A DNA stretch of 64,000 nucleotides. It comes from Spirochaetales bacterium. GTDB taxonomy: Bacteria > Spirochaetota > Spirochaetia > CADAEX01. The position numbers and the translations under genes were made by a program. The notes under the pieces are model-generated. The model ran no database searches, was not told where the DNA came from, and saw only the letters and a program-made list of their open reading frames with translations. The DNA lies in the NCBI GenBank assembly GCA_024233785.1, contig JACKPD010000006.1:1-64000 (forward strand), read 5' to 3'. The first letter of the stretch is position 1. Every line of letters begins with the position of its first letter. Positions 27,579 through 37,035 of the stretch are shown in pieces.

Positions 27579-29924
27579 TTATTTTGCCAGATTTATCTGG
27601 GCAGTTACCGGTACTATTTCATAACCTGAAGCTATCAGATCATTTATAAGGACCTCTATGCACTGGAAAAGATAGTCCGACCTTCCGTTTTCAGGCTTTC
27701 CGATTGTAATCGGAATAATCGAGCCTGGTTTTTTATCAGCAGATATGGATTCAAGAAGCTGAGATGCCGGTTTGTAAAACTGACCGGTTCCATAGCTGGT
27801 GTCCCTGTCAGATTTTGAATCGAGCGATATAATATCCCTTCCAATATAAGTATAATTCATCTTTCCGGCAGCCTCAATCATCATTGAATTGACAAAATAA
27901 TTTGGAGCGTGCCAGAGGAGCGATAATTCACGTCCGGTAGTCCTGAAATACTCATCCTCATTGCGTGCAAGACCTTTTACTATAAAATCGCTGTCTATTC
28001 CATACCTTGAATCAGTTAAATCAAAGTAATAATAAAAAAGAGATCCTGTCTCATGTCCTGAATCAGCTATTTCATTAACAGCTCCCGGATGTCTCTTTAT
28101 GAAATCCCCGCTGACAAAAAAAGTAGCCTTAATTCCGTAATCAGAGAGAACGTTAAGGATTTCCGTAAGACCGCTGTCATCCTTTACCGCGTTAAAAACA
28201 AGAGAAATATATCTGCCTCGGGTGCGTGACCCGTGTTTGAAATTTTTGGGGTCTACCGGTTCCTCTGTTTTAGGAATAGGATCATATTTGATAGAAGGCA
28301 GCGGGAATAGCGCTTCAGTTTTATAGCCCTTAATGTCCCTTAGATATACAATATTTTTATAACTCCCGCCGGGATAGTTTTCCAGATAAAGACGGTATAA
28401 ATCAGAATCATTTACTGACCCTGAAAATGTTACAGGAGAAGAGCTGCTCCATCCGCCGTTTCCGTCCCACCTGAAATAATTCCCGTCCGCTTTGCAGATA
28501 ATCGACTTTGAAGGGGTCTGGTATCCGAAAGATTCAGCCTGGGATACTGTAATAAGGTCTTTTTCCCCTGTTCTTGTTTTTCTCATTTCTGAAATATTTT
28601 TACCGAAGATCGCGATATCTTCATTATTAAGCCAGATTACATGCAACGGAGTGTTAAAATCATATTCGCGGAAGGTCCCCCAGCTCTGGTGCCATTTTAT
28701 GCTTATTCTGTTTTCTTTTATCAGGGCAATCTTGCTGCCGTCCGCAGAGAGGGCCATTCCAAAAACACCTGTCTCATCAAGTCGTATGAAATCCGGTTCT
28801 CCGCCGGAACTGTCTGTCAAAAGACGGAAGACTGCTGTCTCTTTTTTTCCTTTTATTATTGTTGATGTAAGCACGGTAACAATACCGTCATCCCCCCAGA
28901 CCAGTTCCTTTATCATGGTGTTGCGAGGAAGGAAAATATGGGGAAGAGATTTTACATCCTTCAGGCTGAAAAGAACATCCTTATCAAGGCGGTAATAGAA
29001 GAGGTTTCTTCCCCCCTTGCTGATTATAATTTCAGAACCTCCCGGAGATATCCAGTAGTTGTCAAAATTGGGGTCATAGGTAAATGGGATCTTGCCAAGA
29101 ACTTCGCCGGTGTCTATATATTCACTGTAAAGGGAAGTTGTAAAGATTTCAGAGCTTCTTATCTTGAAAATAAAAGAATCTTTCAGGAAAAACAGGCTGT
29201 TCCCCGACCATACCGCGTTGTTGATTCTTCCGCTGCCGGTTTTTCTGAAATTCTCGGCAACAGAGCTTCCAGGGGAAGAAGGGTCTACAGTATGATAATA
29301 AAGAGTTCCGCTTTTCTCATAAATAAGTATTTTCGAATCGCCCGACCATTTGACTTTAGGTTTTCCGTAGCAGTACTCCACATTGGAAGAGATTATTGCC
29401 TCCCTGTTATTAATCAGGTCAAGAAGAACAAGGTTCCCGTACCCGGGGGAGGTTTTTACCATATAGACAAGCCAGCCTCCGTCAGGAGACGCGTCAGTCC
29501 CTGAAATCTTTCCTGTCTGCACCTGGCTTCCGTTGACAAACGCTGGAAACTCAAGAACAGGCTGGAATCTTTTAAGTGTGGTATCGCTTCTGAAAACCCC
29601 GAATCTGTTGCTGATCTGGATAATCCCTTTTTCAGAAAGGTAAAGTACATTTTCAGGAAAAAAAGTAAGCTGCTGCATAATCTTTGTATCAAGCTCAGCC
29701 TGAAATAAAGTATTATAGCTGCTGATCCGGTTTTCACCCGGCAGGTCTACGTCAGCAGTGAAAAATGCTTCTTTCGGGGAATAAAGATTTATTCCCCCAA
29801 AACTTACCTCTGCGTTCAGTGAAAGCAAGGGGAGAAATAACAGGGCCGCCAGAACAGAATGGCATAAAAAATTCTTTCTTTTCATAGATATAAGATTTTC
29901 GGCAAAAATCAGGCTTTTATTCAT
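27579..29924 (-). CDS. Beta-propeller protein with degenerate NodB deacetylase domain
   Basis: Exported protein of 781 residues. An N-terminal signal segment (LAALLFLPLLSLNA, after a possible second start at residue 14) is followed by about 480 residues with WD40/TolB-like repeats (for example GGWLVYMVKTSPGYGNLVLLDL and VKWSGDSKILIYEKSG). The last 210 or so residues resemble a polysaccharide deacetylase. All three catalytic motifs are altered: TFDDG becomes VFNAVKDD, HSxxH becomes GSLFYYYFD, and RxPxG becomes LWHAPNYF. Deacetylation is therefore unlikely; sugar binding is possible. The start at 29924 has AGGA 10 bases upstream. Its gene lies 56 bases beyond the fliS start on the same strand. 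Confidence 0.8.
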   Translation of the reverse strand: MNKSLIFAENLISMKRKNFLCHSVLAALLFLPLLSLNAEVSFGGINLYSPKEAFFTADVDLPGENRISSYNTLFQAELDTKIMQQLTFFPENVLYLSEKGIIQISNRFGVFRSDTTLKRFQPVLEFPAFVNGSQVQTGKISGTDASPDGGWLVYMVKTSPGYGNLVLLDLINNREAIISSNVEYCYGKPKVKWSGDSKILIYEKSGTLYYHTVDPSSPGSSVAENFRKTGSGRINNAVWSGNSLFFLKDSFIFKIRSSEIFTTSLYSEYIDTGEVLGKIPFTYDPNFDNYWISPGGSEIIISKGGRNLFYYRLDKDVLFSLKDVKSLPHIFLPRNTMIKELVWGDDGIVTVLTSTIIKGKKETAVFRLLTDSSGGEPDFIRLDETGVFGMALSADGSKIALIKENRISIKWHQSWGTFREYDFNTPLHVIWLNNEDIAIFGKNISEMRKTRTGEKDLITVSQAESFGYQTPSKSIICKADGNYFRWDGNGGWSSSSPVTFSGSVNDSDLYRLYLENYPGGSYKNIVYLRDIKGYKTEALFPLPSIKYDPIPKTEEPVDPKNFKHGSRTRGRYISLVFNAVKDDSGLTEILNVLSDYGIKATFFVSGDFIKRHPGAVNEIADSGHETGSLFYYYFDLTDSRYGIDSDFIVKGLARNEDEYFRTTGRELSLLWHAPNYFVNSMMIEAAGKMNYTYIGRDIISLDSKSDRDTSYGTGQFYKPASQLLESISADKKPGSIIPITIGKPENGRSDYLFQCIEVLINDLIASGYEIVPVTAQINLAK

Positions 29925-30079
29925 GAAAAATTTATCCTGATTTACTGAGATTTAAAGCAATTACCGCTATTTACTGTAAAACATATTACCTCATCGCCCT
30001 AAATACTGCCATATCCCCAAATCCATAGTTCTTTTCATGCAAAGAAGCAGCTTTGCTCATCTATTCAGAGAAATAACAG

Positions 30080-30129
30080 GATATCAATTATACCTTATAT
30101 TGATATCAAGGCCGTTTCTTTGCTATTAT
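30080..30129 (+). promoter_or_regulatory. Promoter with overlapping inverted repeat, amino-acid importer
   Basis: -35 TTGATA (30100-30105), 18-base spacer, -10 TATTAT (30124-30129) with an extended TG two bases before. Nine-base arms GATATCAAT (30080-30088) and ATTGATATC (30099-30107), ten bases apart, overlap the -35 box, a likely repressor site. Confidence 0.5.
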
Positions 30130-30173
30130 AACAACCGTTAATCATCTTTATGATTATAATAAAAGGAGAAATA

Positions 30174-30998
30174 ATGAAAACAGCAATCAGAAAGTACTTT
30201 GTCATCATAATGGCAATAGCGGTACTTTTCAGTGCAGCTTCAATACTTGCAGGATGCAAAAAAGAAGCAAAATCAGCAGATACATCTCTTGCGGATGTCA
30301 AGGCAAAAGGTTTTTTTATACTTGGACTTGACGACAGCTTCCCCCCAATGGGATTCAGGGATGAGGCCGGCAATATAGTTGGATTTGACATCGACATGGC
30401 AAAAGCTGCCGCAAAGAAAATCGGTGTTGAACTCAAAATCCAGCCTGTTGACTGGGACGGAGTAATACTGAGCCTTGATAAAGGCGATATCGACCTTATC
30501 TGGAACGGCATGACAATTACAGAGGAAAGAAAGGAAAAGATTATTTTCTCTAAACCATACCTTGCAAACACCCAGGCTATAGCTGTTCTTTCAGGATCAG
30601 CCATTGCTTCAAAAGCAGATCTTGCAGGCAAAGCAGTAGGTGTTCAGCTTGGAAGCCCGAGCGAAGACGCGATAGCGGCTGACGCTGAGGTTGGCGGAAA
30701 AACCGGGGAAATAAGAAAATACGGAAAATATCCTGAAGCTCTTCTTGATCTTTCTGCGGGAAGAATTGACGCTGTAGTGGGAGACGCAATACTTATAAGA
30801 TACTATCTTTCAAAAAAACCGGGTGAATACAAGGTTCTCGCGGATCACTTCGGAGCGGAAGAATACGGAATCGGTTTCAGAAAAGCTGACAGCAGTTTCA
30901 GGGATGCCATAGACGCAGCCATTGACGAGATGAGAAAAGACGGAACTGCGGCAGAGATTTCAAAAACATGGTTCGGTGACAACATAGTCCTGCAATAG
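30174..30998 (+). CDS. Polar amino-acid ABC receptor lipoprotein
   Basis: Lipid-anchored receptor of family SBP_bac_3. The signal ends AASILAGC, a clear lipobox. The body shows LGLDDSFPPMGFRDEAGNIV, VGFDIDMAKAAAKKIG, LIWNGMTITEERKEKI and YGIGFRKAD, all typical of glutamine/arginine/cystine receptors. I chose ATG at 30174, preceded by AAAGGAG; the frame opens 24 bases earlier. The permease gene starts 4-7 bases after its stop. Exact amino acid not readable; the D of the substrate-contact region and the R (ITEERKE) fit an alpha-amino acid ligand. Confidence 0.93.
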   Translation: MKTAIRKYFVIIMAIAVLFSAASILAGCKKEAKSADTSLADVKAKGFFILGLDDSFPPMGFRDEAGNIVGFDIDMAKAAAKKIGVELKIQPVDWDGVILSLDKGDIDLIWNGMTITEERKEKIIFSKPYLANTQAIAVLSGSAIASKADLAGKAVGVQLGSPSEDAIAADAEVGGKTGEIRKYGKYPEALLDLSAGRIDAVVGDAILIRYYLSKKPGEYKVLADHFGAEEYGIGFRKADSSFRDAIDAAIDEMRKDGTAAEISKTWFGDNIVLQ

Positions 30999-31004
30999 GC
31001 TGTG

Positions 31005-31649
31005 ATGATAGAATATATTATTGCTACGACAGGCTACATCCTTAAAGGGTGCGGCCTGACTCTAAGCCTGTTTGCAGTAACAGCCCTGGGCTCGGTACCG
31101 CTCGCGATACTTTTCGCGCTCGGCCGGGTTTCGGGGCCGAAATACCTGGACAGGACCTTAGGGGTTTATGCCTGGGTATTCAGGGGAACTCCCCTGCTTC
31201 TGCAGCTTTTCTTTATATACTACGGGCTTTCGATCTTCGGAATATCCCTGAAACCTTTTACGGCAGCATCCCTCACATTCATAATAAACTATGCAGCATA
31301 TCTCATGGAAATATTCCGCTCAGGAATACAGTCGATAGACAGGGGTCAGTATGAAGCGGCAAAAGCCCTTAACATGACATATACCCAGACTATGAGAAGA
31401 ATAATCCTGCCGCAGGCTTTAAAAAGAACAATACCGCCCTGCTGCAACGAGTCAATAACGCTTGTCAAGGATACCGCCCTTGTAATTGTTATCGGGATGG
31501 GAGACCTCCTGCGCTCGGCCAAGGAAGTCTTTACACGTGACTTCAGGATAACGCCTTTTGTAATAGCCGCGATAATCTACCTGATAATGACCAGCGGCGT
31601 GATTGCGGTATTCAGAAAAATAGAGGACAGGCTGGGGGTTTATGAATGA
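31005..31649 (+). CDS. Polar amino-acid ABC importer permease
   Basis: HisM/GlnP-type channel with about five spans. The signature EAAKALNMTYTQTMRRIILPQALKR is the coupling loop to the ATPase. The N terminus GYILKGCGLTLSLFAVT is typical. Possible starts are a GTG at 31002 and the ATG at 31005; I use the ATG. One permease gene only, so the channel is probably a homodimer. Stop and next start overlap as ATGA. Confidence 0.93.
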   Translation: MIEYIIATTGYILKGCGLTLSLFAVTALGSVPLAILFALGRVSGPKYLDRTLGVYAWVFRGTPLLLQLFFIYYGLSIFGISLKPFTAASLTFIINYAAYLMEIFRSGIQSIDRGQYEAAKALNMTYTQTMRRIILPQALKRTIPPCCNESITLVKDTALVIVIGMGDLLRSAKEVFTRDFRITPFVIAAIIYLIMTSGVIAVFRKIEDRLGVYE

Positions 31650-32407
31650 TTAAAATAATCAGCATGAAAGGTGTATGCAAAAACTTCGGCCCTGTAAAAG
31701 CGCTGGATAATGTAAATCTCGATGTCTCGGAAGGCGAGGTTATCTCGATAATCGGCCCTTCCGGAAGCGGCAAAAGCACGCTGCTCAGGTCAATAAACCA
31801 GCTTGAAAAAATTGATTCGGGCAGGATTGAGATAGAGGGCGAACCGGTAATTAGCATAACGCCCGGCGGTGTACACGAGCACATACCCAGAAAACAGATA
31901 ACAAGGCTTAATAAAAAACTCGGCATGGTGTTTCAGCATTTTAACCTGTTCCCGCATAAAACTGTAATTGAAAACATTACCGAAGCGCCGGTCATTGTAA
32001 ATAAAATGAAGCCATCAGACGCTGAAGAGATAGCCCTCAGGCTGCTTGAGACTGTCGGCCTCACTGACAAAAAGGATGTATACCCGTCCCGGATTTCAGG
32101 AGGGCAGAAACAGAGGGTTGCCATAGCACGCGCCCTCGGGATGCAGCCTGACATACTGCTGTGCGACGAGCCTACTTCCGCGCTTGACCCGGAACTTGTC
32201 GGTGAAGTCCTCGCGACACTTAGAAAACTTGCCCGTGAAAAGATGACAATGATTGTAGTTACCCACGAAATGTCTTTCGCCCGGGAAATCTCTGACAGGA
32301 TAATCTTTATGGACGAAGGTAAAATACTCGCAGACGGACTTCCTGACCAGGTACTCGGGACCCCTGAGCATCCCCGCATAAGAGAGTTTGTGAAAAAGTT
32401 TATTTAA
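31646..32407 (+). CDS. Polar amino-acid ABC importer ATPase (GlnQ type)
   Basis: ATPase completing the receptor-permease-ATPase trio. Walker A GPSGSGKST, Q-loop in MVFQHFNLFPHKT, signature ISGGQKQRVAIARAL, Walker B ILLCDEPTSALDPE and H-loop VTHEMSFA. Length (253) is typical. A short insertion (EPVISITPGGVHEHIPRKQ) precedes the Q-loop. The only hairpin downstream (32426-32441, arms CGGAATA/TATTCCG) is weak, so transcription may run into the antisense of the convergent CmpB-HD gene. Confidence 0.95.
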   Translation: MIKIISMKGVCKNFGPVKALDNVNLDVSEGEVISIIGPSGSGKSTLLRSINQLEKIDSGRIEIEGEPVISITPGGVHEHIPRKQITRLNKKLGMVFQHFNLFPHKTVIENITEAPVIVNKMKPSDAEEIALRLLETVGLTDKKDVYPSRISGGQKQRVAIARALGMQPDILLCDEPTSALDPELVGEVLATLRKLAREKMTMIVVTHEMSFAREISDRIIFMDEGKILADGLPDQVLGTPEHPRIREFVKKFI

Positions 32408-32444
32408 ACAAGTACCAGGAGATACCGGAATAAATATTCCGCAA

Positions 32445-33635
32445 TTATTCCCTGATAGAGATGATTTTATCCACAATCATTACAATAATTGCCTCAGGAT
32501 AATGGGGAGGAATCAGGGTATGGGGCCACCTGTGTTTTGCGATAATGTCTTTCTCAAGGTTAGAAATAGGTCCGAATATAAATCCAGGGTCTTTATGTGA
32601 TTTATCCCTGTTTTCACCTTTCCGCAGGCTGTCCTCATCTGCCTTATTAAGCTTCATCATATAGTATTCAAAATTCCTGAGAAGCGCGCCGCGGACAGTC
32701 GCCTTTTCATTCATTTTTAATTTTCGTGCAATCCGGTATGCGAGGTATGCCGATGCCGTATTGTGGTCAAAGACGCTACTGCCGTTATTCCCGATAAATT
32801 TCAGCTTTTGATAATCAGGGTGTTCAATTATTGAAGCTGATATTTTAAGAAAATCCTCATCAGTCTGCCAGCGTTTGTGCAGGTTTTCTTTTTCACCCGG
32901 CAGATTGATAAACTCCTTTGCCCATTGCCCTGTTTTTCTAATAACAAGGGAAGAAAGCCTGTGCCACCTCCTCTTTACCGGGATGGACAAATCAGGGAAC
33001 TGTCTCATCGGCCGGATAAGGAGCTTAAGGTCTTTCATGGAAAGATTCATTCTGAATATTCCTGAAAGGTCATCATGTTTTTCGCTTGCAAGGAGCCTCC
33101 TGATACTGCTTGAGTATCTCAGGTAAAGCCGTGAAGATAACACAAGGTCAGATAAAAAATATATAATAAGAACCGCGGATAAGCTGCTTTGCAATACATC
33201 GGGGAAACTCTCTATGAAATTTATAAGGGCCGGCTGAAACCATCGGATTTGAAAAGCTGAAAGTATAGCCCAAATTATTGACAGCTTAAGGCATATTCTA
33301 CCTTTTATATTAAACCGGTATTTAGAATAATCCCACAGCTTTATGGAAAAGACATTTTCCATAATCACAGATGTCAGATATTCAAGGGCAGTAAGGACAA
33401 TTGAGCAGAAGAGAATTATAACCGGAAACGCAAAGCCCTGTAGAAAAAACAAAGAGATGCAGATCAGCACACCACCGAACCCGTATACAGGGACAAAAGG
33501 GCCGTATAGAAAACCGGCATTTTTAAAAGGGGCATCCTGGTAAAGCCTGAATATTATGGATTCAAGAACCCAGCCCATGAAGGAACATATAGAGAAATAG
33601 ATAATTAAAAAAGATAAATCCCGAATTTCTTCCAT
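32445..33635 (-). CDS. CmpB-like membrane protein fused to a degenerate HD domain
   Basis: The N-terminal half (residues 1 to about 200) has five or six spans and the motif GFLYGPFVPVYGFGGVL of the family labelled putative ABC transporter permease (ABC_trans_CmpB). The C-terminal part (about 245-396) has the frame of an HD phosphohydrolase: FDHNTASAYLAYRIARKL, then GALLRNFEYYMM, then IIAKHRWPHTLIPPHY and IVMIVDKIISIRE. The defining HD pair, expected in LLHDF, reads LLRNF, so metal binding is probably lost. Convergent with the amino-acid importer. Function unknown. Confidence 0.75.
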   Translation of the reverse strand: MEEIRDLSFLIIYFSICSFMGWVLESIIFRLYQDAPFKNAGFLYGPFVPVYGFGGVLICISLFFLQGFAFPVIILFCSIVLTALEYLTSVIMENVFSIKLWDYSKYRFNIKGRICLKLSIIWAILSAFQIRWFQPALINFIESFPDVLQSSLSAVLIIYFLSDLVLSSRLYLRYSSSIRRLLASEKHDDLSGIFRMNLSMKDLKLLIRPMRQFPDLSIPVKRRWHRLSSLVIRKTGQWAKEFINLPGEKENLHKRWQTDEDFLKISASIIEHPDYQKLKFIGNNGSSVFDHNTASAYLAYRIARKLKMNEKATVRGALLRNFEYYMMKLNKADEDSLRKGENRDKSHKDPGFIFGPISNLEKDIIAKHRWPHTLIPPHYPEAIIVMIVDKIISIRE

Positions 33636-33789
33636 TCCCGCCTCCCGGAAGCGGCATGCATCTTATTTAAATTTACCTGAAAAAATCCGGTGAATCAAAT
33701 TTATAAAACCATGACTCATGGCTGCCCGCAGGGGAAAGAACTTGCAGGGGATTGCCCGTGTCATAAAAAAGGGTTATAACAGTCCTGTA

Positions 33790-34677
33790 ATGCAGAGCCT
33801 CTACGGTTTTCTTCTGATATTTTTATCAGCAGTTTCATTCGGAGCGATCCCCGTGTTCACGGAATTTGTATACAGGGAAGGGGTTAACACCCAAAGCCTG
33901 CTGTTCCTCCGTTTCGCGATTGCATCAGTCTTAATCTGGGGAATAGTCCTTTCAGGAGGGAAAAAATTACCTCGCGGGAAAGATATCCTGATACTGTTCC
34001 TGCTAGGGTTCCTTGGATACTCAGGCCAGTCTTTCTCATATTTCAAAGCCCTGAAGTTTATCCCTCCCGCCCTGGTTGCGATACTCCTTTATCTTTATCC
34101 TGTTTTTGTTACGCTTCTTTCAACTTTTATACTTAAAGAGAAGATAACGCGCCGGAAAATTACGGCACTTTTCCTTGCGGTTGCGGGTACTATTCTTGTC
34201 ATTGGTATCCAGAAAGGGACAGACATAAGGGGAATACTTCTTGGAATCAGCGCCGCTGTTATTTATTCAGTTTATATTATTACAAGCTCAAAGGTATTAA
34301 AAAGAAACAATACTTTATCTTCAACTGCCGTAATAACATCGTCTTCAGCTGTTTTCTTTCTCTCTTTCTGCATTAAAACAGAACTTATCCTCCCATCATC
34401 CACGTTTGGGTGGACGAATATGGTTCTGATAGCAGCAGTTTCAACTGCCGTCGCGGTCTATGCTTTTTTTGCAGGGGTAAAACTTATCGGGGCAGTTAAT
34501 TCATCCATGATCTCAACGTTCGAGCCGGTCGCGACAATGTTTCTTGCATCAGCAGTTTTCAGTTATAAAATAACGGTACTGCAGACAGCCGGAACTGTAT
34601 TAATAATTGCGGCTGCGGTACTGCTTTCATTAAGGGACGTAAAACGCCCGGCGCCGGCAGTGAATCGAATATTATGA
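33790..34677 (+). CDS. EamA/DMT-family transporter
   Basis: Ten-span drug/metabolite carrier built from two EamA repeats (about residues 5-135 and 150-285). Each repeat ends in a typical helix (LYPVFVTLLSTFILKEKITRRK; STFEPVATMFLASAVFSYK). The frame is open from an ATG at 33718, but the first span begins just after the ATG at 33790, so I prefer that start; no good ribosome binding site is present at either. Family members move amino acids, nucleotide sugars or drugs. It stands alone, between two convergently arranged groups. Confidence 0.85.
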   Translation: MQSLYGFLLIFLSAVSFGAIPVFTEFVYREGVNTQSLLFLRFAIASVLIWGIVLSGGKKLPRGKDILILFLLGFLGYSGQSFSYFKALKFIPPALVAILLYLYPVFVTLLSTFILKEKITRRKITALFLAVAGTILVIGIQKGTDIRGILLGISAAVIYSVYIITSSKVLKRNNTLSSTAVITSSSAVFFLSFCIKTELILPSSTFGWTNMVLIAAVSTAVAVYAFFAGVKLIGAVNSSMISTFEPVATMFLASAVFSYKITVLQTAGTVLIIAAAVLLSLRDVKRPAPAVNRIL

Positions 34678-34781
34678 AGATATTGAATATTTCTGAAAGA
34701 AAACCCAAAAAAGAAATTTTCTTTAACATAAGAAGCTTTTTTTCATTTTTCAGGAGTAAAAATAAAAATACCTGAAGCCTC

Positions 34782-35894
34782 TCAGCTCTTTTTGCTGTAG
34801 CTTAAAACAGCCCATACATTAAATATTACCGCAAAAACACAGAGGGCGATAAACTGAATAAACAGATCTGTAAATCCGCTTCCCATCAGGTAGACAGACC
34901 TCATAACTTCAATAAAATATTTAAGCGGATTTAAGACTGTAATAATTTTTGCCCACCAGGGCATACTGTTTACCGGGGTAAACATTCCGCTGATCAGAAT
35001 AAGTATTAAAATAAAAAAATACATTACAAACATTCCCTGCTGCATTGTCTTTGAATAATTTGAGATAACAAGGCCGAAACCTGATACGATAAGAACATAG
35101 ATGGATGAAAAAACATATATTGTAAGAAAACTTCCGGCAGGCATCAGGCTGTAGACAAAAAACGCAATCCCGAATCCCAGTGTAAGGATGAAAAAACCGA
35201 TAACCCAGTAGGGTATGAGCTTTGCAAGTATAAAGATATGCTTTTTCACCGGAGTCACATTTATCTGCTCCATTGTTCCTGCTTCTTTTTCCCCAACAAT
35301 ATTGAGCGCCGGGAGAAAACCGCACAGCATTGTAAGCAGCATAACCATAAGGGCAGGTACCATGAAAATCTTGTAATCAAGGTTCGGGTTAAACCTGTAC
35401 TGTGGAATTATATTTATTACCGGTATAAAGGCTGATTGGGGAGAAGGATTCTCCCTCCTCAGTTCTGCGGAAAAATCCCTGATAATTCCCGCAAGATATG
35501 AAGCAGAAAGAGCGCCCTTTGTACCGTTAACCGCGTTTGAAGATATCATCAGGGAGGCGCCCTTATCTGTCACTGTCAGGTCACTTTCAAAATTATCCGG
35601 TATTTCAAGTATCACATCGGAACTGTCAAGCTCAATGTTCTCAAGTGCTGCCGCATAATTTTCAGCTATATCAATCAGTTTAAAGTAACCTGATGATACA
35701 ATTTTATCTGCTAGTCTGCGGGAGCAGGAACTATGGTCATTGTCGACTATGCTGATGTTGATATTTTTCACTTCGAAATTTGCGGCCCACGGCATAAGGA
35801 GAAGCGTAATGCAGGGAAATCCCAGGATCAGTCTCGGCAGGAACCTGTTGCGGAAAATCTGCTTAAATTCTTTTTCAATAAGGTATTTAATCAT
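34782..35894 (-). CDS. ABC-2 type efflux permease (YbhR-like)
   Basis: Last gene of the efflux operon. One N-terminal span, a large extracytoplasmic domain (about residues 40-170) and five C-terminal spans, the YhgE/YbhS-YbhR layout. The signature GEKEAGTMEQINVTPVKKHIFILAKLIPYW is the coupling region after the extracytoplasmic domain. It pairs with the next permease upstream to form the channel. Four-base gap between the two genes. Confidence 0.92.
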   Translation of the reverse strand: MIKYLIEKEFKQIFRNRFLPRLILGFPCITLLLMPWAANFEVKNINISIVDNDHSSCSRRLADKIVSSGYFKLIDIAENYAAALENIELDSSDVILEIPDNFESDLTVTDKGASLMISSNAVNGTKGALSASYLAGIIRDFSAELRRENPSPQSAFIPVINIIPQYRFNPNLDYKIFMVPALMVMLLTMLCGFLPALNIVGEKEAGTMEQINVTPVKKHIFILAKLIPYWVIGFFILTLGFGIAFFVYSLMPAGSFLTIYVFSSIYVLIVSGFGLVISNYSKTMQQGMFVMYFFILILILISGMFTPVNSMPWWAKIITVLNPLKYFIEVMRSVYLMGSGFTDLFIQFIALCVFAVIFNVWAVLSYSKKS

Positions 35895-35898
35895 GCCC

Positions 35899-37035
35899 TT
35901 ATTCCAGCCTCTTTTTGAATTTTTTCAGGCTGACGGTTATTAAAATAACAGCCATACCGCCGAGTATCGCGAATTCTTTTAACACCGACGTTACCCCGAG
36001 CCCTTTAATCATCAGTTTTCTGACACCGGCAATATACCATCTGGCAGGAATGATATGCGAAAGCCACTGTAAAAACTTGGGCATATTTTCAATCGGGAAC
36101 ATCATCCCGGAAAGCATAAGCACAGGCATCATCAATGTCATTCCGGATATCAGCATGGCCGCTACCTGTGTTTCGGTGATTGTCGAGACAAGAAGTCCGA
36201 GTGAAAGAGATACAAAAATGAAAACAACAGAGAAAAGGACCAGCCAGAAGAGGCTTCCGGCAACAGGGACACCAAGAACAAAAACCGACAACATGAGAGT
36301 TGTTGTCAGGTTAACGCTGGAGAGAATAAAATAGGGAACAGCTTTGGAGATAATTATCAGGATCGGCCTCATAGGGGAGACAAGGAGGACTTCCATAGTA
36401 CCTGTCTCTTTTTCCCTTACGATGGCAATTGAAGTCATCATAGCACAGATCAGCATCAGTATCATTCCCATAACGCCGGGAACAAAATTATAGGCTCCTT
36501 TCATTCCCGGATTGTAGAGAAGTCTTATTCCGCTTGTTATCTGGTACGGTACATTATTTTCATTCATCAGCTCCTGCTGATAATAACTGATAACGCCTGA
36601 CGCGTAATTAAAAAGAGAGACTGCTGTATTGGGATCTGATGCATCAGCTATAATCTGGATATCTGCTTTTCCTGTATGCATAAGATTTTCGCTGAACTTA
36701 TCCGCAAAAACAATTACCAGCTCTGCCTCATGATTAATAAAGACCTTTTCAATATCCTTATCACTCTTAAGATAGCCGGCAAGCTCAAAATATTCACTTT
36801 CCACAAGCTGCCTGACAATACGGCTGGTAGCTATATCTCTTGACGGGTCAAGGATTACTATTTTGTTGTTTTTAATCTCTGTTGTAATTGCAAAACCAAA
36901 AAGGATGATCTGAATAACAGGCATTACAAGAAGGATGAGGATCGTCCTTTTATCCCTTAAAATATGATAGAATTCCTTTTTTATAAAAGAAAGCAGCTGT
37001 ATCATGTCAGGGGGCATTTTAAGATCATGTTTCAT
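35899..37035 (-). CDS. ABC-2 type efflux permease (YbhS-like)
   Basis: Paralogue of the permease downstream, with the same layout and the coupling segment VREKETGTMEVLLVSPMRPILIIISK. The frame is open from 37131 inside the ATPase gene. I place the start at ATG 37035, which overlaps the ATPase stop by 11 bp and is preceded by GGCGG. From there the product begins MKHDLKMPPDMIQLLSF, close to family N termini. Two different permeases suggest a heterodimeric channel. Confidence 0.9.
   Translation of the reverse strand: MKHDLKMPPDMIQLLSFIKKEFYHILRDKRTILILLVMPVIQIILFGFAITTEIKNNKIVILDPSRDIATSRIVRQLVESEYFELAGYLKSDKDIEKVFINHEAELVIVFADKFSENLMHTGKADIQIIADASDPNTAVSLFNYASGVISYYQQELMNENNVPYQITSGIRLLYNPGMKGAYNFVPGVMGMILMLICAMMTSIAIVREKETGTMEVLLVSPMRPILIIISKAVPYFILSSVNLTTTLMLSVFVLGVPVAGSLFWLVLFSVVFIFVSLSLGLLVSTITETQVAAMLISGMTLMMPVLMLSGMMFPIENMPKFLQWLSHIIPARWYIAGVRKLMIKGLGVTSVLKEFAILGGMAVILITVSLKKFKKRLE

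Noticed and set aside
32426..32441. Hairpin CGGAATA/TATTCCG as terminator of the amino-acid importer
   Set aside because: Two-base loop, AT-rich stem and no T run; too weak to call a terminator.
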